A stretch of DNA of 12,022 bases from Gemmatimonadaceae bacterium (GTDB lineage: Bacteria > Gemmatimonadota > Gemmatimonadetes > Gemmatimonadales > Gemmatimonadaceae). The stretch lies in contig JACMLI010000006.1 of the NCBI GenBank assembly GCA_014379705.1, positions 1-12,022 of the forward strand, given 5' to 3'. Position 1 is the first letter of the stretch. Every line of letters starts with the position of its first letter. Below, in pieces: positions 1 to 6,747 of this stretch. The notes under the pieces were generated by a model, which was not told where the DNA came from, ran no database searches, and was given only the letters and a program-made list of their open reading frames with translations. A program made the position numbers and the translations under genes.

Positions 1-999
1 ATTGGCGCTCGTCATGACCAGCGCGTCCGGGGCGCCAGCGGCGAAGAGCAGGTGGTGCAACGGAGCGTACGGCAGCATGAGTCCGAGCTCCCCGGTGTCA
101 GGCGCGACGCCCTCGAGGACGACGCGCGCCGGGACGAGCACGATGGGGCGCGCGACACCCTGCAGCAGGGCGACATCGTCCTCCCCTAACGATGCGAGAC
201 CAGCCGCGACCTCGAGGTCGCGCACCATCATCGCGAATGGCTTCTCCTTGCGGAACTTGCGCTCGCGCAGGGCGCGTACGGCGGCCGCGTTGCGCGCGTC
301 GCACGAGAGGTGATACCCGCCAATGCCCTTGACCGCGAGGATCCGGCCCGCGCGCAGGAGTGCGACCGCGGTCTCGACGACCTCCAGAGCTCCCTCGATG
401 CGCGCGTGATCATGGACCAGCGCATAGTGCGGCCCGCAGGTGGGGCACGCGAGCGGCTGCGCGTGGAACCGGCGGTTCGACGGGTCAACGTACTCGGCGC
501 GGCACCGCGCATCCATCGCCCACGGGGCCATCGTCGTCGCGCCTCGGTCGTACGGCAGCCCCGTGATGATCGAGTATCGAGGCCCGCAGTCGGTACAGTT
601 GATATACGGGTACCCGAACCGTGCGTCCGCCGGGTCCTGCAGTTCACGCAGGCAGGCCGCGCACGTAGCGAGGTCCGGGGAAATGCGGGTGGTCGACGAC
701 CCTCCGGGGCTGCTCTCGTGAATGACGAAGCCACGACAGTGTGCCGGAGATACCCAGTCGACGTCGAGATGCGCGACGACCGCCGCTGCCGGAGCCTGCG
801 TTCGCAGCGCGTGCAGGCACTGCTCGACGTCCCCCTGCCGACCCTCCACATGGATCGAGACCCCGGCATCCGTGTTGCGGACCCATCCGGCGAGCCCGTA
901 CGCCAGCGCCACGCGATGGACGAACGGCCGGAAGCCCACCCCCTGAACCGTGCCGCGCACGCGGAGTGCGGCGGCCACGATCCGTGCGTCGTCAGTCAC
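1..999 (-). CDS. hypF: HypF carbamoyltransferase, N-terminal part (cut by the window edge)
   Basis: HypF makes the cyanide precursor for the [NiFe] active site: it takes carbamoyl phosphate and carbamoylates the C-terminal cysteine of HypE. The 333 codons present show an acylphosphatase domain (about residues 12-95, motif RVRGTVQGVGFRPFVHR), a zinc-finger-like region (CAAC at 113-116, CTDC at 135-138, CPTC at 185-188) and the start of the YrdC-like domain (LAVKGIGGYHLSCDARN from about 221). The Kae1-like C-terminal domain lies outside the window. The frame is open to base 1. The start is taken as the GTG at 999, 8 bp inside the end of the glutaredoxin-like gene, because it leaves a normal lead into the acylphosphatase motif. 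One finger is odd: where the family has CxxC before the REY-DP segment, this protein reads DARC (Asp163, Cys166). Family identity is certain; the effect of that change is unknown. Confidence 0.95.
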   Translation of the reverse strand, partial: MTDDARIVAAALRVRGTVQGVGFRPFVHRVALAYGLAGWVRNTDAGVSIHVEGRQGDVEQCLHALRTQAPAAAVVAHLDVDWVSPAHCRGFVIHESSPGGSSTTRISPDLATCAACLRELQDPADARFGYPYINCTDCGPRYSIITGLPYDRGATTMAPWAMDARCRAEYVDPSNRRFHAQPLACPTCGPHYALVHDHARIEGALEVVETAVALLRAGRILAVKGIGGYHLSCDARNAAAVRALRERKFRKEKPFAMMVRDLEVAAGLASLGEDDVALLQGVARPIVLVPARVVLEGVAPDTGELGLMLPYAPLHHLLFAAGAPDALVMTSAN

Positions 1000-1225
1000 C
1001 GAGCGCGCACCCGCGTCCCTGCCACCCGACCTGCGTCACCCGGCCATCCTCCACCAGCACGGGGACCATGCGGTGGCCGCTGGCGAGCTCGCGCAGTCGG
1101 GCGCGCGCTCCCGCGTCGCTGTCGACATCGTACTCGGTGAATGCGATGCGCCGGAGCTCGAGCCATTCGCGCAGCTCCGAGGTGTAGGGACAGCTTCTCG
1201 TGCCAAAAAGTTCAGTCGTCGCCAC
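992..1225 (-). CDS. Small glutaredoxin/thioredoxin-fold protein
   Basis: A 77-residue protein with a glutaredoxin pattern: a first beta strand ending in the active-site motif CPYT (Cys12 to Thr15), the cis-proline region MVPVL (Pro55), and a C-terminal GWQGRGC segment with a second cysteine at 73. CPYT has one cysteine, so a monothiol or nucleophilic role is expected rather than a dithiol oxidoreductase. The start is the GTG at 1225 (VATTELFGTRSCPYT), 14 bp inside the SIS gene; the stop overlaps the hypF start by 8 bp. Tight coupling between the SIS gene and hypF suggests a role in hydrogenase maturation, such as redox protection or sulfur/FeS handling, but this is inference. Longer upstream starts in this frame would run far into the SIS gene and are unlikely. 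Confidence 0.75.
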   Translation of the reverse strand: MATTELFGTRSCPYTSELREWLELRRIAFTEYDVDSDAGARARLRELASGHRMVPVLVEDGRVTQVGWQGRGCALGD

Positions 1226-2396
1226 GGGCGAAGTCCTCCATCGTTGCGCGGAGCACGTGATACGCCGACGCCTGCACTTCCTGGATGCGCGGGATGTAGT
1301 CCGAGCGCACCACGATGGCCACGTCGGCCAGGCCGAGGCGCACGACGTCGCCGCCGTCGCTCCCGAGGAACGCGACGGTGTGCATGCGCCGCTTGCGCGC
1401 CTCAACGAGTGCCGACACCACGTTGCGGGAGCCGCCGCTCGTGGAGAACGCCACGACCACGTCACCCGCGGCGCCGATGGCGACGAGCTGCCTGAGGAAC
1501 ATCACGTCCACGCCCACGTCGTTCGCGATCGCGGAGAGGCTCGCGGGCTCGGCGGCCAGGGAAACGGCCGGGACCGCACGATACCCGGCAGGGGGCAGCA
1601 CACAGTCGATCGCCAGGTCGGTGGCGTCGGTGGCCGATCCGCCGTTGCCAAGGGTGATGACCGTGCCGCCGCGTCCGACGGCGTCCAGGATCAGCCGCGC
1701 TGCTGCGACGATGTTGTCCCCCTGCGAATCCGATACCTGGGTCCGCAGGACGGCGTCGTCGGCCACCTTGGCGAGAATCGAGTCGGCCACTCGCGCGCGG
1801 AGGGCGGAGGGGTCCGGCGCGGCCCGGCCGAGGAACGGATACAGGAACCCGGCCTGGCCGACGTCGAGGCCACGCGTGCCATGTTCGAGGAAGACGTGCA
1901 CGGTTTCCCAGAGGACGTGGTAGAGCATCTCCACCACCTCCTGGTGCACGAAGGGGTCCCCCGTCGCGGGCTGCAGCGCGTAGGTAGCGCCGGCGCCGGG
2001 CAGGCCCACGGTCATCGCCCCGCGCTCGCGTGCCACCTCGAGCGCGGCGACGACGTGGGCGTCCCCGTTCGGCGGACCGAAACCGAACACGATGTCGGAC
2101 GGCCTTGCCAGCGCCGCGAGTCCCGCCCCCATGCCGGCCGAGACGTCGATGGCGGGAAGGGCCGGCTTGCCTACGATCACCGGATGCACGAACTCGACGA
2201 CCACATGCTGCGCATCGGTGGCCTGGGGGCCGCGGCCGAGCGCGAGCAGGCGCCCGCCGGCGGCGAAGCGATCGGCCATGTCGTGACTCAGCCGCGCGAG
2301 GTTCTCGGCTTCACCCGCAAAGAAGGCCTGCGCGATCGCATTGCGTTCGTGCAGGCGCGCCTGAACGCGCGACAGCGGGATCGACGCGACGGCCAT
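1212..2396 (-). CDS. Protein with two SIS (phosphoheptose isomerase-like) domains
   Basis: A 394-residue protein made of two tandem GmhA-like SIS domains. SIS domains bind phosphosugars. The C-terminal domain (about 200-390) keeps the classical features: GNGGSATDATD at 250-260, the serine-rich STSGGSRN at 318-325 and RIQEVQASAYHVL at 370-382. The N-terminal domain (about 15-190) has the matching GRGPQATDAQH at 54-64 and FVHPVIVGKPALP, but its SGxS loop is replaced by FGFGPPNGDAH, so that site looks degenerate. The start at 2396 is chosen because its ATG overlaps the hypE stop (TGATG). A longer in-frame start at 2477 would overlap hypE by 82 bp. The gene sits inside the hyp operon, so it probably serves hydrogenase biogenesis rather than LPS heptose synthesis; no heptose genes are visible. 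Its substrate cannot be told from the sequence. Confidence 0.85.
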   Translation of the reverse strand: MAVASIPLSRVQARLHERNAIAQAFFAGEAENLARLSHDMADRFAAGGRLLALGRGPQATDAQHVVVEFVHPVIVGKPALPAIDVSAGMGAGLAALARPSDIVFGFGPPNGDAHVVAALEVARERGAMTVGLPGAGATYALQPATGDPFVHQEVVEMLYHVLWETVHVFLEHGTRGLDVGQAGFLYPFLGRAAPDPSALRARVADSILAKVADDAVLRTQVSDSQGDNIVAAARLILDAVGRGGTVITLGNGGSATDATDLAIDCVLPPAGYRAVPAVSLAAEPASLSAIANDVGVDVMFLRQLVAIGAAGDVVVAFSTSGGSRNVVSALVEARKRRMHTVAFLGSDGGDVVRLGLADVAIVVRSDYIPRIQEVQASAYHVLRATMEDFARGDD

Positions 2397-3430
2397 CAGC
2401 AGATACGGGGCAATGGATCGCCGACGAGCATATCGACGATGCGGGTCCCGCCATACGGCGTGGCGACGAGCACACACGCGGCCGGCGCGTCGCGAATCTC
2501 GCCGATGATCGCGGCCTCGGCACCACGTGAGGTTCCGTGCAGGACGGACAATGCCTCCTCGGCACGCGACGCATCCACGACGACGAGGAATTGCCCTTCG
2601 TTGGCGATGTGCAGGGGATCGAGCCCCAGGATCTCACACGCTCCCCTCACCGCCGCGCGCAGCGGGATGGCATCTTCCTGCAGGTGCACGCTGAGCCCGG
2701 AGTCGATGGCCAGCTCGTTCAGTGCCGTGGCGACCCCCCCTCGCGTGGGATCGCGCATCCATCGGATGTCCGGTCCGACGGCCTGGAGGAGTGTCTCGAC
2801 CATGGGAAAGACCGAACGAGTGTCCGAGCACAGGTCGGACTCCAGGTCGAGGCCTCCGCGCGCCAGGAGGATGGTGATCCCATGGTCTCCGATCGGCCCC
2901 GACACGATCACGCGGTCACCCGGTCGCACCGATCGAGCGCTGAGCGTCACGCCAGGGAGTCGGCGACCGATCCCCGTGGTGGTGATGTAGAGTTGATCCA
3001 CCTTGCCGTGTTCGACGACTTTTGTATCCCCGCCCACGACGCGGACACCCGCGCGCGCCGCGGCATCGGCCATCGCGCGCACTTGCGCCTCGAGGACCGT
3101 GGTCGGAAGCCCCGCTTCCAGCAGGAGCGACACCACGATGGCCTCGGGCCGCGCTCCGGAGACGGCGAGGTCGTTGACCGTGCCATGAATTGCGAGGTCA
3201 CCGATGCAGCCGCCGGGGAAGGTGATCGGCGTGACGACGAAGGCATCGGTGGTGATGGCCAGCGCGCACCCATCGAAATCGAGGAGCGCGGCATCCCCCA
3301 ACTCTCCCCCACGAAGGAGCAGCGGAGCCAGCAGACCTTCGACGAGGCGCCGCGAGGCCTTGCCCCCCGCGCCGTGCGCCATCTCGATCTGCGGCTCCTT
3401 GAAGCGCACTCGGGTCGTTGCGTCACCCAT
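2396..3430 (-). CDS. hypE: HypE, carbamoyl-dehydrating hydrogenase maturation factor
   Basis: HypE receives a carbamoyl group from HypF on its C-terminal cysteine, dehydrates it with ATP to a thiocyanate and passes the cyanide to iron held by HypC-HypD. The 344-residue product has the AIR-synthase-like architecture: HGAGGKASRRLV near residue 19, TTDAFVVTPITFPGG near 60-74, VNDLAVSGARP near 85-95, VVGGDTKV, and the MRDPTRGGVATALNELA segment of the C-terminal domain. The last residues are PRIC, the conserved tail that carries the acceptor cysteine (Cys344), so the active site is intact. The start at 3430 lies 10 bp after the hypD stop; an internal ATG at codon 17 would begin exactly at the AHGAGG motif and is the only real alternative. 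Cytoplasmic. Confidence 0.97.
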   Translation of the reverse strand: MGDATTRVRFKEPQIEMAHGAGGKASRRLVEGLLAPLLLRGGELGDAALLDFDGCALAITTDAFVVTPITFPGGCIGDLAIHGTVNDLAVSGARPEAIVVSLLLEAGLPTTVLEAQVRAMADAAARAGVRVVGGDTKVVEHGKVDQLYITTTGIGRRLPGVTLSARSVRPGDRVIVSGPIGDHGITILLARGGLDLESDLCSDTRSVFPMVETLLQAVGPDIRWMRDPTRGGVATALNELAIDSGLSVHLQEDAIPLRAAVRGACEILGLDPLHIANEGQFLVVVDASRAEEALSVLHGTSRGAEAAIIGEIRDAPAACVLVATPYGGTRIVDMLVGDPLPRIC

Positions 3431-3440
3431 CGGTTGCAGC

Positions 3441-4559
3441 TTACGCAGGCGTTGCCGCGACGGTCTTGCGATACTCGTAGCTGTGGTAGGCAGCGCACGA
3501 TCCTTCTGAGGACACCATCAGGGCACCGACGGGACGCTCCGGTGTGCACTCCTTCCCGAACAACCGGCATTGGTGTGGCTTGAGGACTCCCTTGAGCACC
3601 TCGCCGCACTGCGCGGCCCGGGGATCGGTCACCCGCACCCCGGGCACCTCGAAGCGACGCTCGGCGTCCCACGCTCCGTAGGTGGCACGAACGGCGAGGG
3701 CCGATTGCGAGATGAAGCCGAGGCCGCGCCACTCGAAGAAGGGGCGCAACTCGAAGACCTCGGCGAGGGCGGTAAGGGCGGCGCGATTGCCGTCCCACGG
3801 GACCACGCGCTTGTACTGGTTCTCGACCTCGGCGCGTCCCTCGCGCAGCTGGTGGAGGAGCATCACCACCGACTGGAGCATGTCCAGGGGCTCGAAGCCC
3901 GAGATCACGACCGGCTTGCCCTCGTCGCGCGCGATCCACTCGTAGGGGCGGCACCCGATCACGGTGCTCACGTGCCCCGGTCCGATGAACGCGTCGATGC
4001 GCATGTCGGGCGAGTCGAGGATCGCCCGAATGGCGGGGATGATCGTGACGTGGTTGCTGAACACGGAGAAGTTGCCAACGCCTTCAGCGCGCGCGCGCTG
4101 CAGCACCAGTGCCGTCGAGGGCGCCGTGGTCTCGAACCCTATGGCGAAGAACAGCACGTGTCGATCGGGGTGGCGCTGGGCCAGGGCCAGGGCGTCGGTT
4201 GGCGAGTAGACAATGCGCACGTCCTTCCCGCGCGCCTTGTGCTCGAGCGGCGTGCCGTGTGCGCCCGGAACCCGCATCATGTCGCCGAAGGCCGTGAAGA
4301 TCACGTCGGGGCGGTCGGCGAGGGCGAGCCCATCGTCGATGCGGCCCATTGGAAGGACGCATACCGGGCACCCGGGTCCGTGAATCAGCTCGATGTTGGG
4401 TGGAAGCAGGTCCCGGAGCCCGAAGCGATAGATCGCGTGCGTGTGACCACCGCACACTTCCATGAGGCGGTAGTGTCGGGCAGGGTCGGCGAGCCGGCGA
4501 ATCTCCTCACAGGTGCGCCGGATCGTGGCCGCGTCGCGGAACTCGTCGACGAATCGCAT
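3441..4559 (-). CDS. hypD: HypD, iron-sulfur scaffold for Fe(CN)2CO assembly
   Basis: HypD, together with HypC, is the scaffold on which the Fe(CN)2CO unit is built before transfer to the large subunit. The 372-residue protein is full length. It shows the first conserved cysteine in EVCGGHTHAIYRFG (Cys36), the GPGCPVCVLP motif (Cys64, Cys67), AFGDMMRVPG near 90-99, AIGFETTAP near 139-147, GPGHVSTVIG near 193-202, and the C-terminal [4Fe-4S] ligands Cys318 (QCGEVLKG), Cys331, Cys338 (FGKECTP) and Cys355 (SSEGSCAAYH). All residues expected for function are present. The ATG at 4559 shares its first base with the end of the hypC stop (TGATG), which indicates translational coupling of the two partners. 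Nothing unusual seen. Confidence 0.98.
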   Translation of the reverse strand: MRFVDEFRDAATIRRTCEEIRRLADPARHYRLMEVCGGHTHAIYRFGLRDLLPPNIELIHGPGCPVCVLPMGRIDDGLALADRPDVIFTAFGDMMRVPGAHGTPLEHKARGKDVRIVYSPTDALALAQRHPDRHVLFFAIGFETTAPSTALVLQRARAEGVGNFSVFSNHVTIIPAIRAILDSPDMRIDAFIGPGHVSTVIGCRPYEWIARDEGKPVVISGFEPLDMLQSVVMLLHQLREGRAEVENQYKRVVPWDGNRAALTALAEVFELRPFFEWRGLGFISQSALAVRATYGAWDAERRFEVPGVRVTDPRAAQCGEVLKGVLKPHQCRLFGKECTPERPVGALMVSSEGSCAAYHSYEYRKTVAATPA

Positions 4560-4861
4560 CAGCGCGGTTGCGCCTCTCCGGGATCGTCCGCCTGGGCCGA
4601 TCCGTAGCCGCGCACTTCGTCCATCGCCGACTCGTCTTCTCCAAGCATGCGCAGCAGGCGCATCTGCTCATCGGCTTCCGCGGCGCTGATCCGACTCATC
4701 GCGAAGCCAACGTGGATCAGCACCCAGTCTCCCGGGCCGGGCATGTCGTCCGCAAGGAGCCCGAGGTCGACGCGGCGCCGGACCCCACTCACCTCCACCA
4801 CGGCGATCCGGGGGAGGCGCACGTCGAGGTCGACGATCAGGCCAGGGATGGCAAGGCACAT
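4559..4861 (-). CDS. hypC: HypC/HupF-family hydrogenase maturation chaperone
   Basis: HypC binds HypD through its N-terminal cysteine, takes part in Fe(CN)2CO assembly and carries the unit to the large subunit. The start at 4861 gives the diagnostic N-terminus MCLAIPG, whose Cys2 becomes N-terminal after methionine removal. The conserved GDWVLIHVGFAMSRI segment (His50) and AEADEQMRLL follow. At 100 residues it is somewhat longer than many HypC proteins because of an acidic, poorly conserved tail after about residue 75. The same frame stays open upstream to 5080, but that extension lacks family features and would overlap the divergent regulator, so it is rejected. First gene of the minus-strand operon; its promoter should lie in 4862-5018. 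Confidence 0.96.
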   Translation of the reverse strand: MCLAIPGLIVDLDVRLPRIAVVEVSGVRRRVDLGLLADDMPGPGDWVLIHVGFAMSRISAAEADEQMRLLRMLGEDESAMDEVRGYGSAQADDPGEAQPR

Positions 4862-5018
4862 GAGGCGTGGGATCGGTGGGAGCGACACGAGGGCACGCGC
4901 GCCCGCCCCGGAGTCTGATCTTTCACTGTGCCGCAACTTTCCGCAACGGCTGAGCGCGGGGTATCTTGTGCGTCGCAACCACGCGGATGTCCCATGAACG
5001 AGGCGAATCGATCGGAGC
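4862..5018. promoter_or_regulatory. Divergent intergenic region between hypC and the HxlR-type regulator
   Basis: These 157 bp separate two divergent starts and must hold the promoter(s) of the hyp operon and of the regulator. A weak candidate for hypC on the minus strand is TTGCGG (4946-4941), 17 bp, then AAAGAT (4923-4918), about 57 bp upstream of the hypC ATG. A weak candidate on the plus strand is TTTCCG (4938-4943), 18 bp, TATCTT (4962-4967). Neither is close to consensus. An ATG at 4994 opens only a very short frame and is not taken as a gene. Confidence 0.45.
4931..4979. repeat. Short direct repeats CCGCAAC, possible operator
   Basis: CCGCAAC occurs at 4931-4937 and again at 4941-4947, exactly 10 bp apart, which is about one helical turn. 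A related TCGCAAC is at 4973-4979. The spacing inside the divergent promoter region would suit binding of a regulator to one face of the helix. The words are short, so chance is a real alternative, and one copy overlaps the candidate hypC -35 element. Confidence 0.3.
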
Positions 5019-5384
5019 GTGAAGGAGCGCGACCTTCCCCCATGTGGATGCCTCGAGCCGGGCACGGCGAATCCCTCCACCTGCTACTGCGGTGTGGATG
5101 ACCTGCTGCGCATCATCCGCCGGCGCTACTCGCTCGCGGTGATGAACGTCATCCACGCACGTGAGGCGCCGCGTTACCACGATCTGGCGAACGCCTTGCA
5201 GCCGATCAGCAGTTCTACGCTCTCCGAGACGCTACAAGCGCTCGAAGCAGCGCGGCTGCTGGACCGACAACAATCGCCCGCCGACGGGCAGGCCGTCACC
5301 TATCGACTCACTCCCTCGGGCGTGAAGCTCCTCACCCGATTGAGGGGACTGTTGACCGACCTGGACGGGGAGGGGCTTCCCTGA
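5019..5384 (+). CDS. HxlR-type winged-helix transcriptional regulator with a four-cysteine N-terminus
   Basis: A 121-residue DNA-binding protein. Residues about 26-110 fit an HxlR/MarR-like winged helix: DDLLRIIRRRYSLAVMNVI (helix 1), RYHDLANALQPISSSTLSETLQALEAARLL (helix-turn-helix) and VTYRLTPSGVKLLTRL (wing and final helix). HxlR proteins usually carry one N-terminal cysteine; here there are four, in a C-x-C, 10 residues, C-x-C pattern (Cys9, Cys11, Cys22, Cys24), which could bind zinc or an FeS cluster or sense redox state. The start is the GTG at 5019, because an in-frame stop lies at 4995-4997 and later starts would lose the cysteines. Position between the divergent hyp and structural operons suggests it controls hydrogenase expression. 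Family call is fairly sure; the sensing role is inference. Confidence 0.8.
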   Translation: MKERDLPPCGCLEPGTANPSTCYCGVDDLLRIIRRRYSLAVMNVIHAREAPRYHDLANALQPISSSTLSETLQALEAARLLDRQQSPADGQAVTYRLTPSGVKLLTRLRGLLTDLDGEGLP

Positions 5385-5385
5385 T

Positions 5386-5407
5386 CCACTTCGGTTATCC
5401 GAAGTGG
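5386..5407. repeat. Perfect 9-bp inverted repeat between regulator and hydrogenase genes
   Basis: The arms CCACTTCGG and CCGAAGTGG are exact reverse complements separated by the loop TTAT, starting 2 bp after the regulator stop and ending 50 bp before the small-subunit ATG. It can form a stem-loop in RNA or serve as a palindromic operator. Only GTTT follows, so the run of U expected of an intrinsic terminator is too short for a confident terminator call. A leaky terminator, an attenuator or an operator for the neighbouring regulator are all possible. Confidence 0.6.
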
Positions 5408-5448
5408 GTTTGCGCGATCGCCCGGTTTGCCGTAGAGTCGGTCAGGAC

Positions 5449-5455
5449 AGGAGGG
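5449..5455 (+). promoter_or_regulatory. Ribosome binding site of the hydrogenase small subunit
   Basis: AGGAGGG ends 2 bp before the ATG at 5458. It is a strong Shine-Dalgarno match, though closely spaced, and it decides the start in favour of 5458 over an in-frame upstream codon at 5404, which would place an arginine-rich extension on the protein and overlap the inverted repeat. Confidence 0.7.
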
Positions 5456-5457
5456 AC

Positions 5458-6747
5458 ATGTCAACAGCCACCGAACCCATTCGCGGCGGACAACCGTCCA
5501 TTCCGGAGACCCTGCCGGAGAAACATCGCGAAACGCTCCCGCTCGGCCCCCTCAAGAACATCCACGTGTTCTGGATGGCCGGCATGAGTTGCGACGGATG
5601 CACGATCACCGTCGCAGGTGCCACGAATCCCGGCGTCGAGGGCCTGCTCAACGGCACCGTGCCCGCGATGCCCAAGATGCTCCTGCATCATCCGGTGCTC
5701 TCCGTAGAGGCGGGTGCGGAGTTCATGCAGTCGTTCCGCGATGCATGGGAGCGCAAGCTCGAGGATCCGTACGTCGTGGTGTTCGAGGGATCGGTCCCCG
5801 ATGAACGCATTGCGGCGCGGACCGGTGGATACTGGTCGGCGATGGGTTCCGAGGTTGTGGGCGAAGGATCCGAGGGAGAAGGGAGGCTGGTTCCCACGAC
5901 CGAGTGGCTCAGTCGCCTCGCGCCGGGCGCCGCAGCGACCATTGCCATCGGGACGTGTGCCACATGGGGTGGCGTGCCCGCAGCAGAAGGGAACCCCACC
6001 GGCGCGATGAGCGTCATGGATTTCCTCGGGAAGGACTATCGCAGCGCCTTTGGCCTACCGGTCATCAACATCCCGGGCTGCGCACCGCAGGGCGACAACT
6101 TCACGGAGACCGTCTTTGCGATCCTGCTCTTCCTGCAGGGGCTCGGTCCGCTCCCGGCGTTCGACGAGTTGGGCCGACCCTCATGGTTGTACGGCGAGAC
6201 GGTGCACCGTGGGTGCACGCGCGCGGGGTACTACGAGGAAGGCGTGTTCACGCACGAGTACGGAGGCGCGGAGTGCCTCGTGGAGATCGGCTGCTGGGGC
6301 CCGGTGGTGAACTGCAACATCGTGAAGCGGGGCGCGATCAATCACATGGGCGGCTGCATGGAAGCCGGGGGCGTGTGCATTGCCTGCACCATGCCCGGTT
6401 TCCCCGACAAGTTCTCGCCGTTCTACAAGGCGCCACCGGGAGGCATCGTCTCGACGGCGACGTCCCGCAGCGTCGGAGGCGTTATCCGTCGTTTGCGCCG
6501 GCTGAGCAATCGCCATGCGAATCGCGAGCGACGCTGGGACGTGAACAACGACGTCCCGTCCGGTTGGGCGCACTTGCCGAAGCAGAATCTCGGACTGACC
6601 GTGATGGAGTTCTTCTACCAGAAGTGGCAGCTCTGGGGAGCGCGCAAGCCAGGACGGCGCCCCGGTGAGGAAGAGCGCTTCTGGGGTGCCACGCGCCCCG
6701 GGAAGCCGAGTGATTACCACGACACGAGTGTGTCGGAGGGCAAATGA
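5458..6747 (+). CDS. [NiFe]-hydrogenase small subunit (iron-sulfur subunit), no Tat signal
   Basis: The small subunit passes electrons from the active site through three FeS clusters. The 429-residue product has proximal-cluster ligands Cys45 and Cys48 (SCDGC), Cys167 (GTCATWGG) and Cys208 (IPGCAP); distal ligands His250, Cys253, Cys273 and Cys279; and medial ligands Cys286, Cys307 and Cys310 (VCIACTMPGFPD). Cys300 sits seven residues before Cys307, where standard enzymes have the proline that leaves a [3Fe-4S] cluster, so a [4Fe-4S] medial cluster is predicted. The N-terminus has no twin-arginine signal and there is no C-terminal membrane anchor, which argues for a cytoplasmic enzyme. The stop overlaps the next gene (ATGA). 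The C-terminal 100 residues are basic and specific to this lineage. Identity is certain; assignment to group 1l, or 1h-like, is inference from gene order and motifs. Confidence 0.96.
   Translation: MSTATEPIRGGQPSIPETLPEKHRETLPLGPLKNIHVFWMAGMSCDGCTITVAGATNPGVEGLLNGTVPAMPKMLLHHPVLSVEAGAEFMQSFRDAWERKLEDPYVVVFEGSVPDERIAARTGGYWSAMGSEVVGEGSEGEGRLVPTTEWLSRLAPGAAATIAIGTCATWGGVPAAEGNPTGAMSVMDFLGKDYRSAFGLPVINIPGCAPQGDNFTETVFAILLFLQGLGPLPAFDELGRPSWLYGETVHRGCTRAGYYEEGVFTHEYGGAECLVEIGCWGPVVNCNIVKRGAINHMGGCMEAGGVCIACTMPGFPDKFSPFYKAPPGGIVSTATSRSVGGVIRRLRRLSNRHANRERRWDVNNDVPSGWAHLPKQNLGLTVMEFFYQKWQLWGARKPGRRPGEEERFWGATRPGKPSDYHDTSVSEGK

Noticed and set aside
228..869. Minus-strand open frame of 213 codons starting with an ATG in the hypF region
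   Set aside because: It is in a different frame from hypF, is very arginine-rich and has no family match; the hypF frame runs unbroken from 999 to 1.
1200..2990. Long plus-strand open frame (596 codons) across the SIS and hypE genes
   Set aside because: It is antisense to two well-supported genes, has no recognisable motifs and shows the Arg/Gly/His-rich makeup typical of antisense frames in GC-rich DNA.
3570..4607. Plus-strand open frame of 345 codons opposite hypD
   Set aside because: hypD on the other strand is full length with all family cysteines; this frame is its shadow.
4862..5080. N-terminal extension of hypC up to an ATG at 5080
   Set aside because: HypC must begin with MC for function, and the extension has no family features and overlaps the divergent regulator.
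5386..5412. Intrinsic terminator after the regulator gene
   Set aside because: The stem is good but only three T follow, so it is reported as an inverted repeat of unknown role instead.
5458..5560. Possible Tat signal at the small-subunit N-terminus
   Set aside because: There is no RRxFxK-like motif and no hydrophobic stretch before the first cysteine motif.
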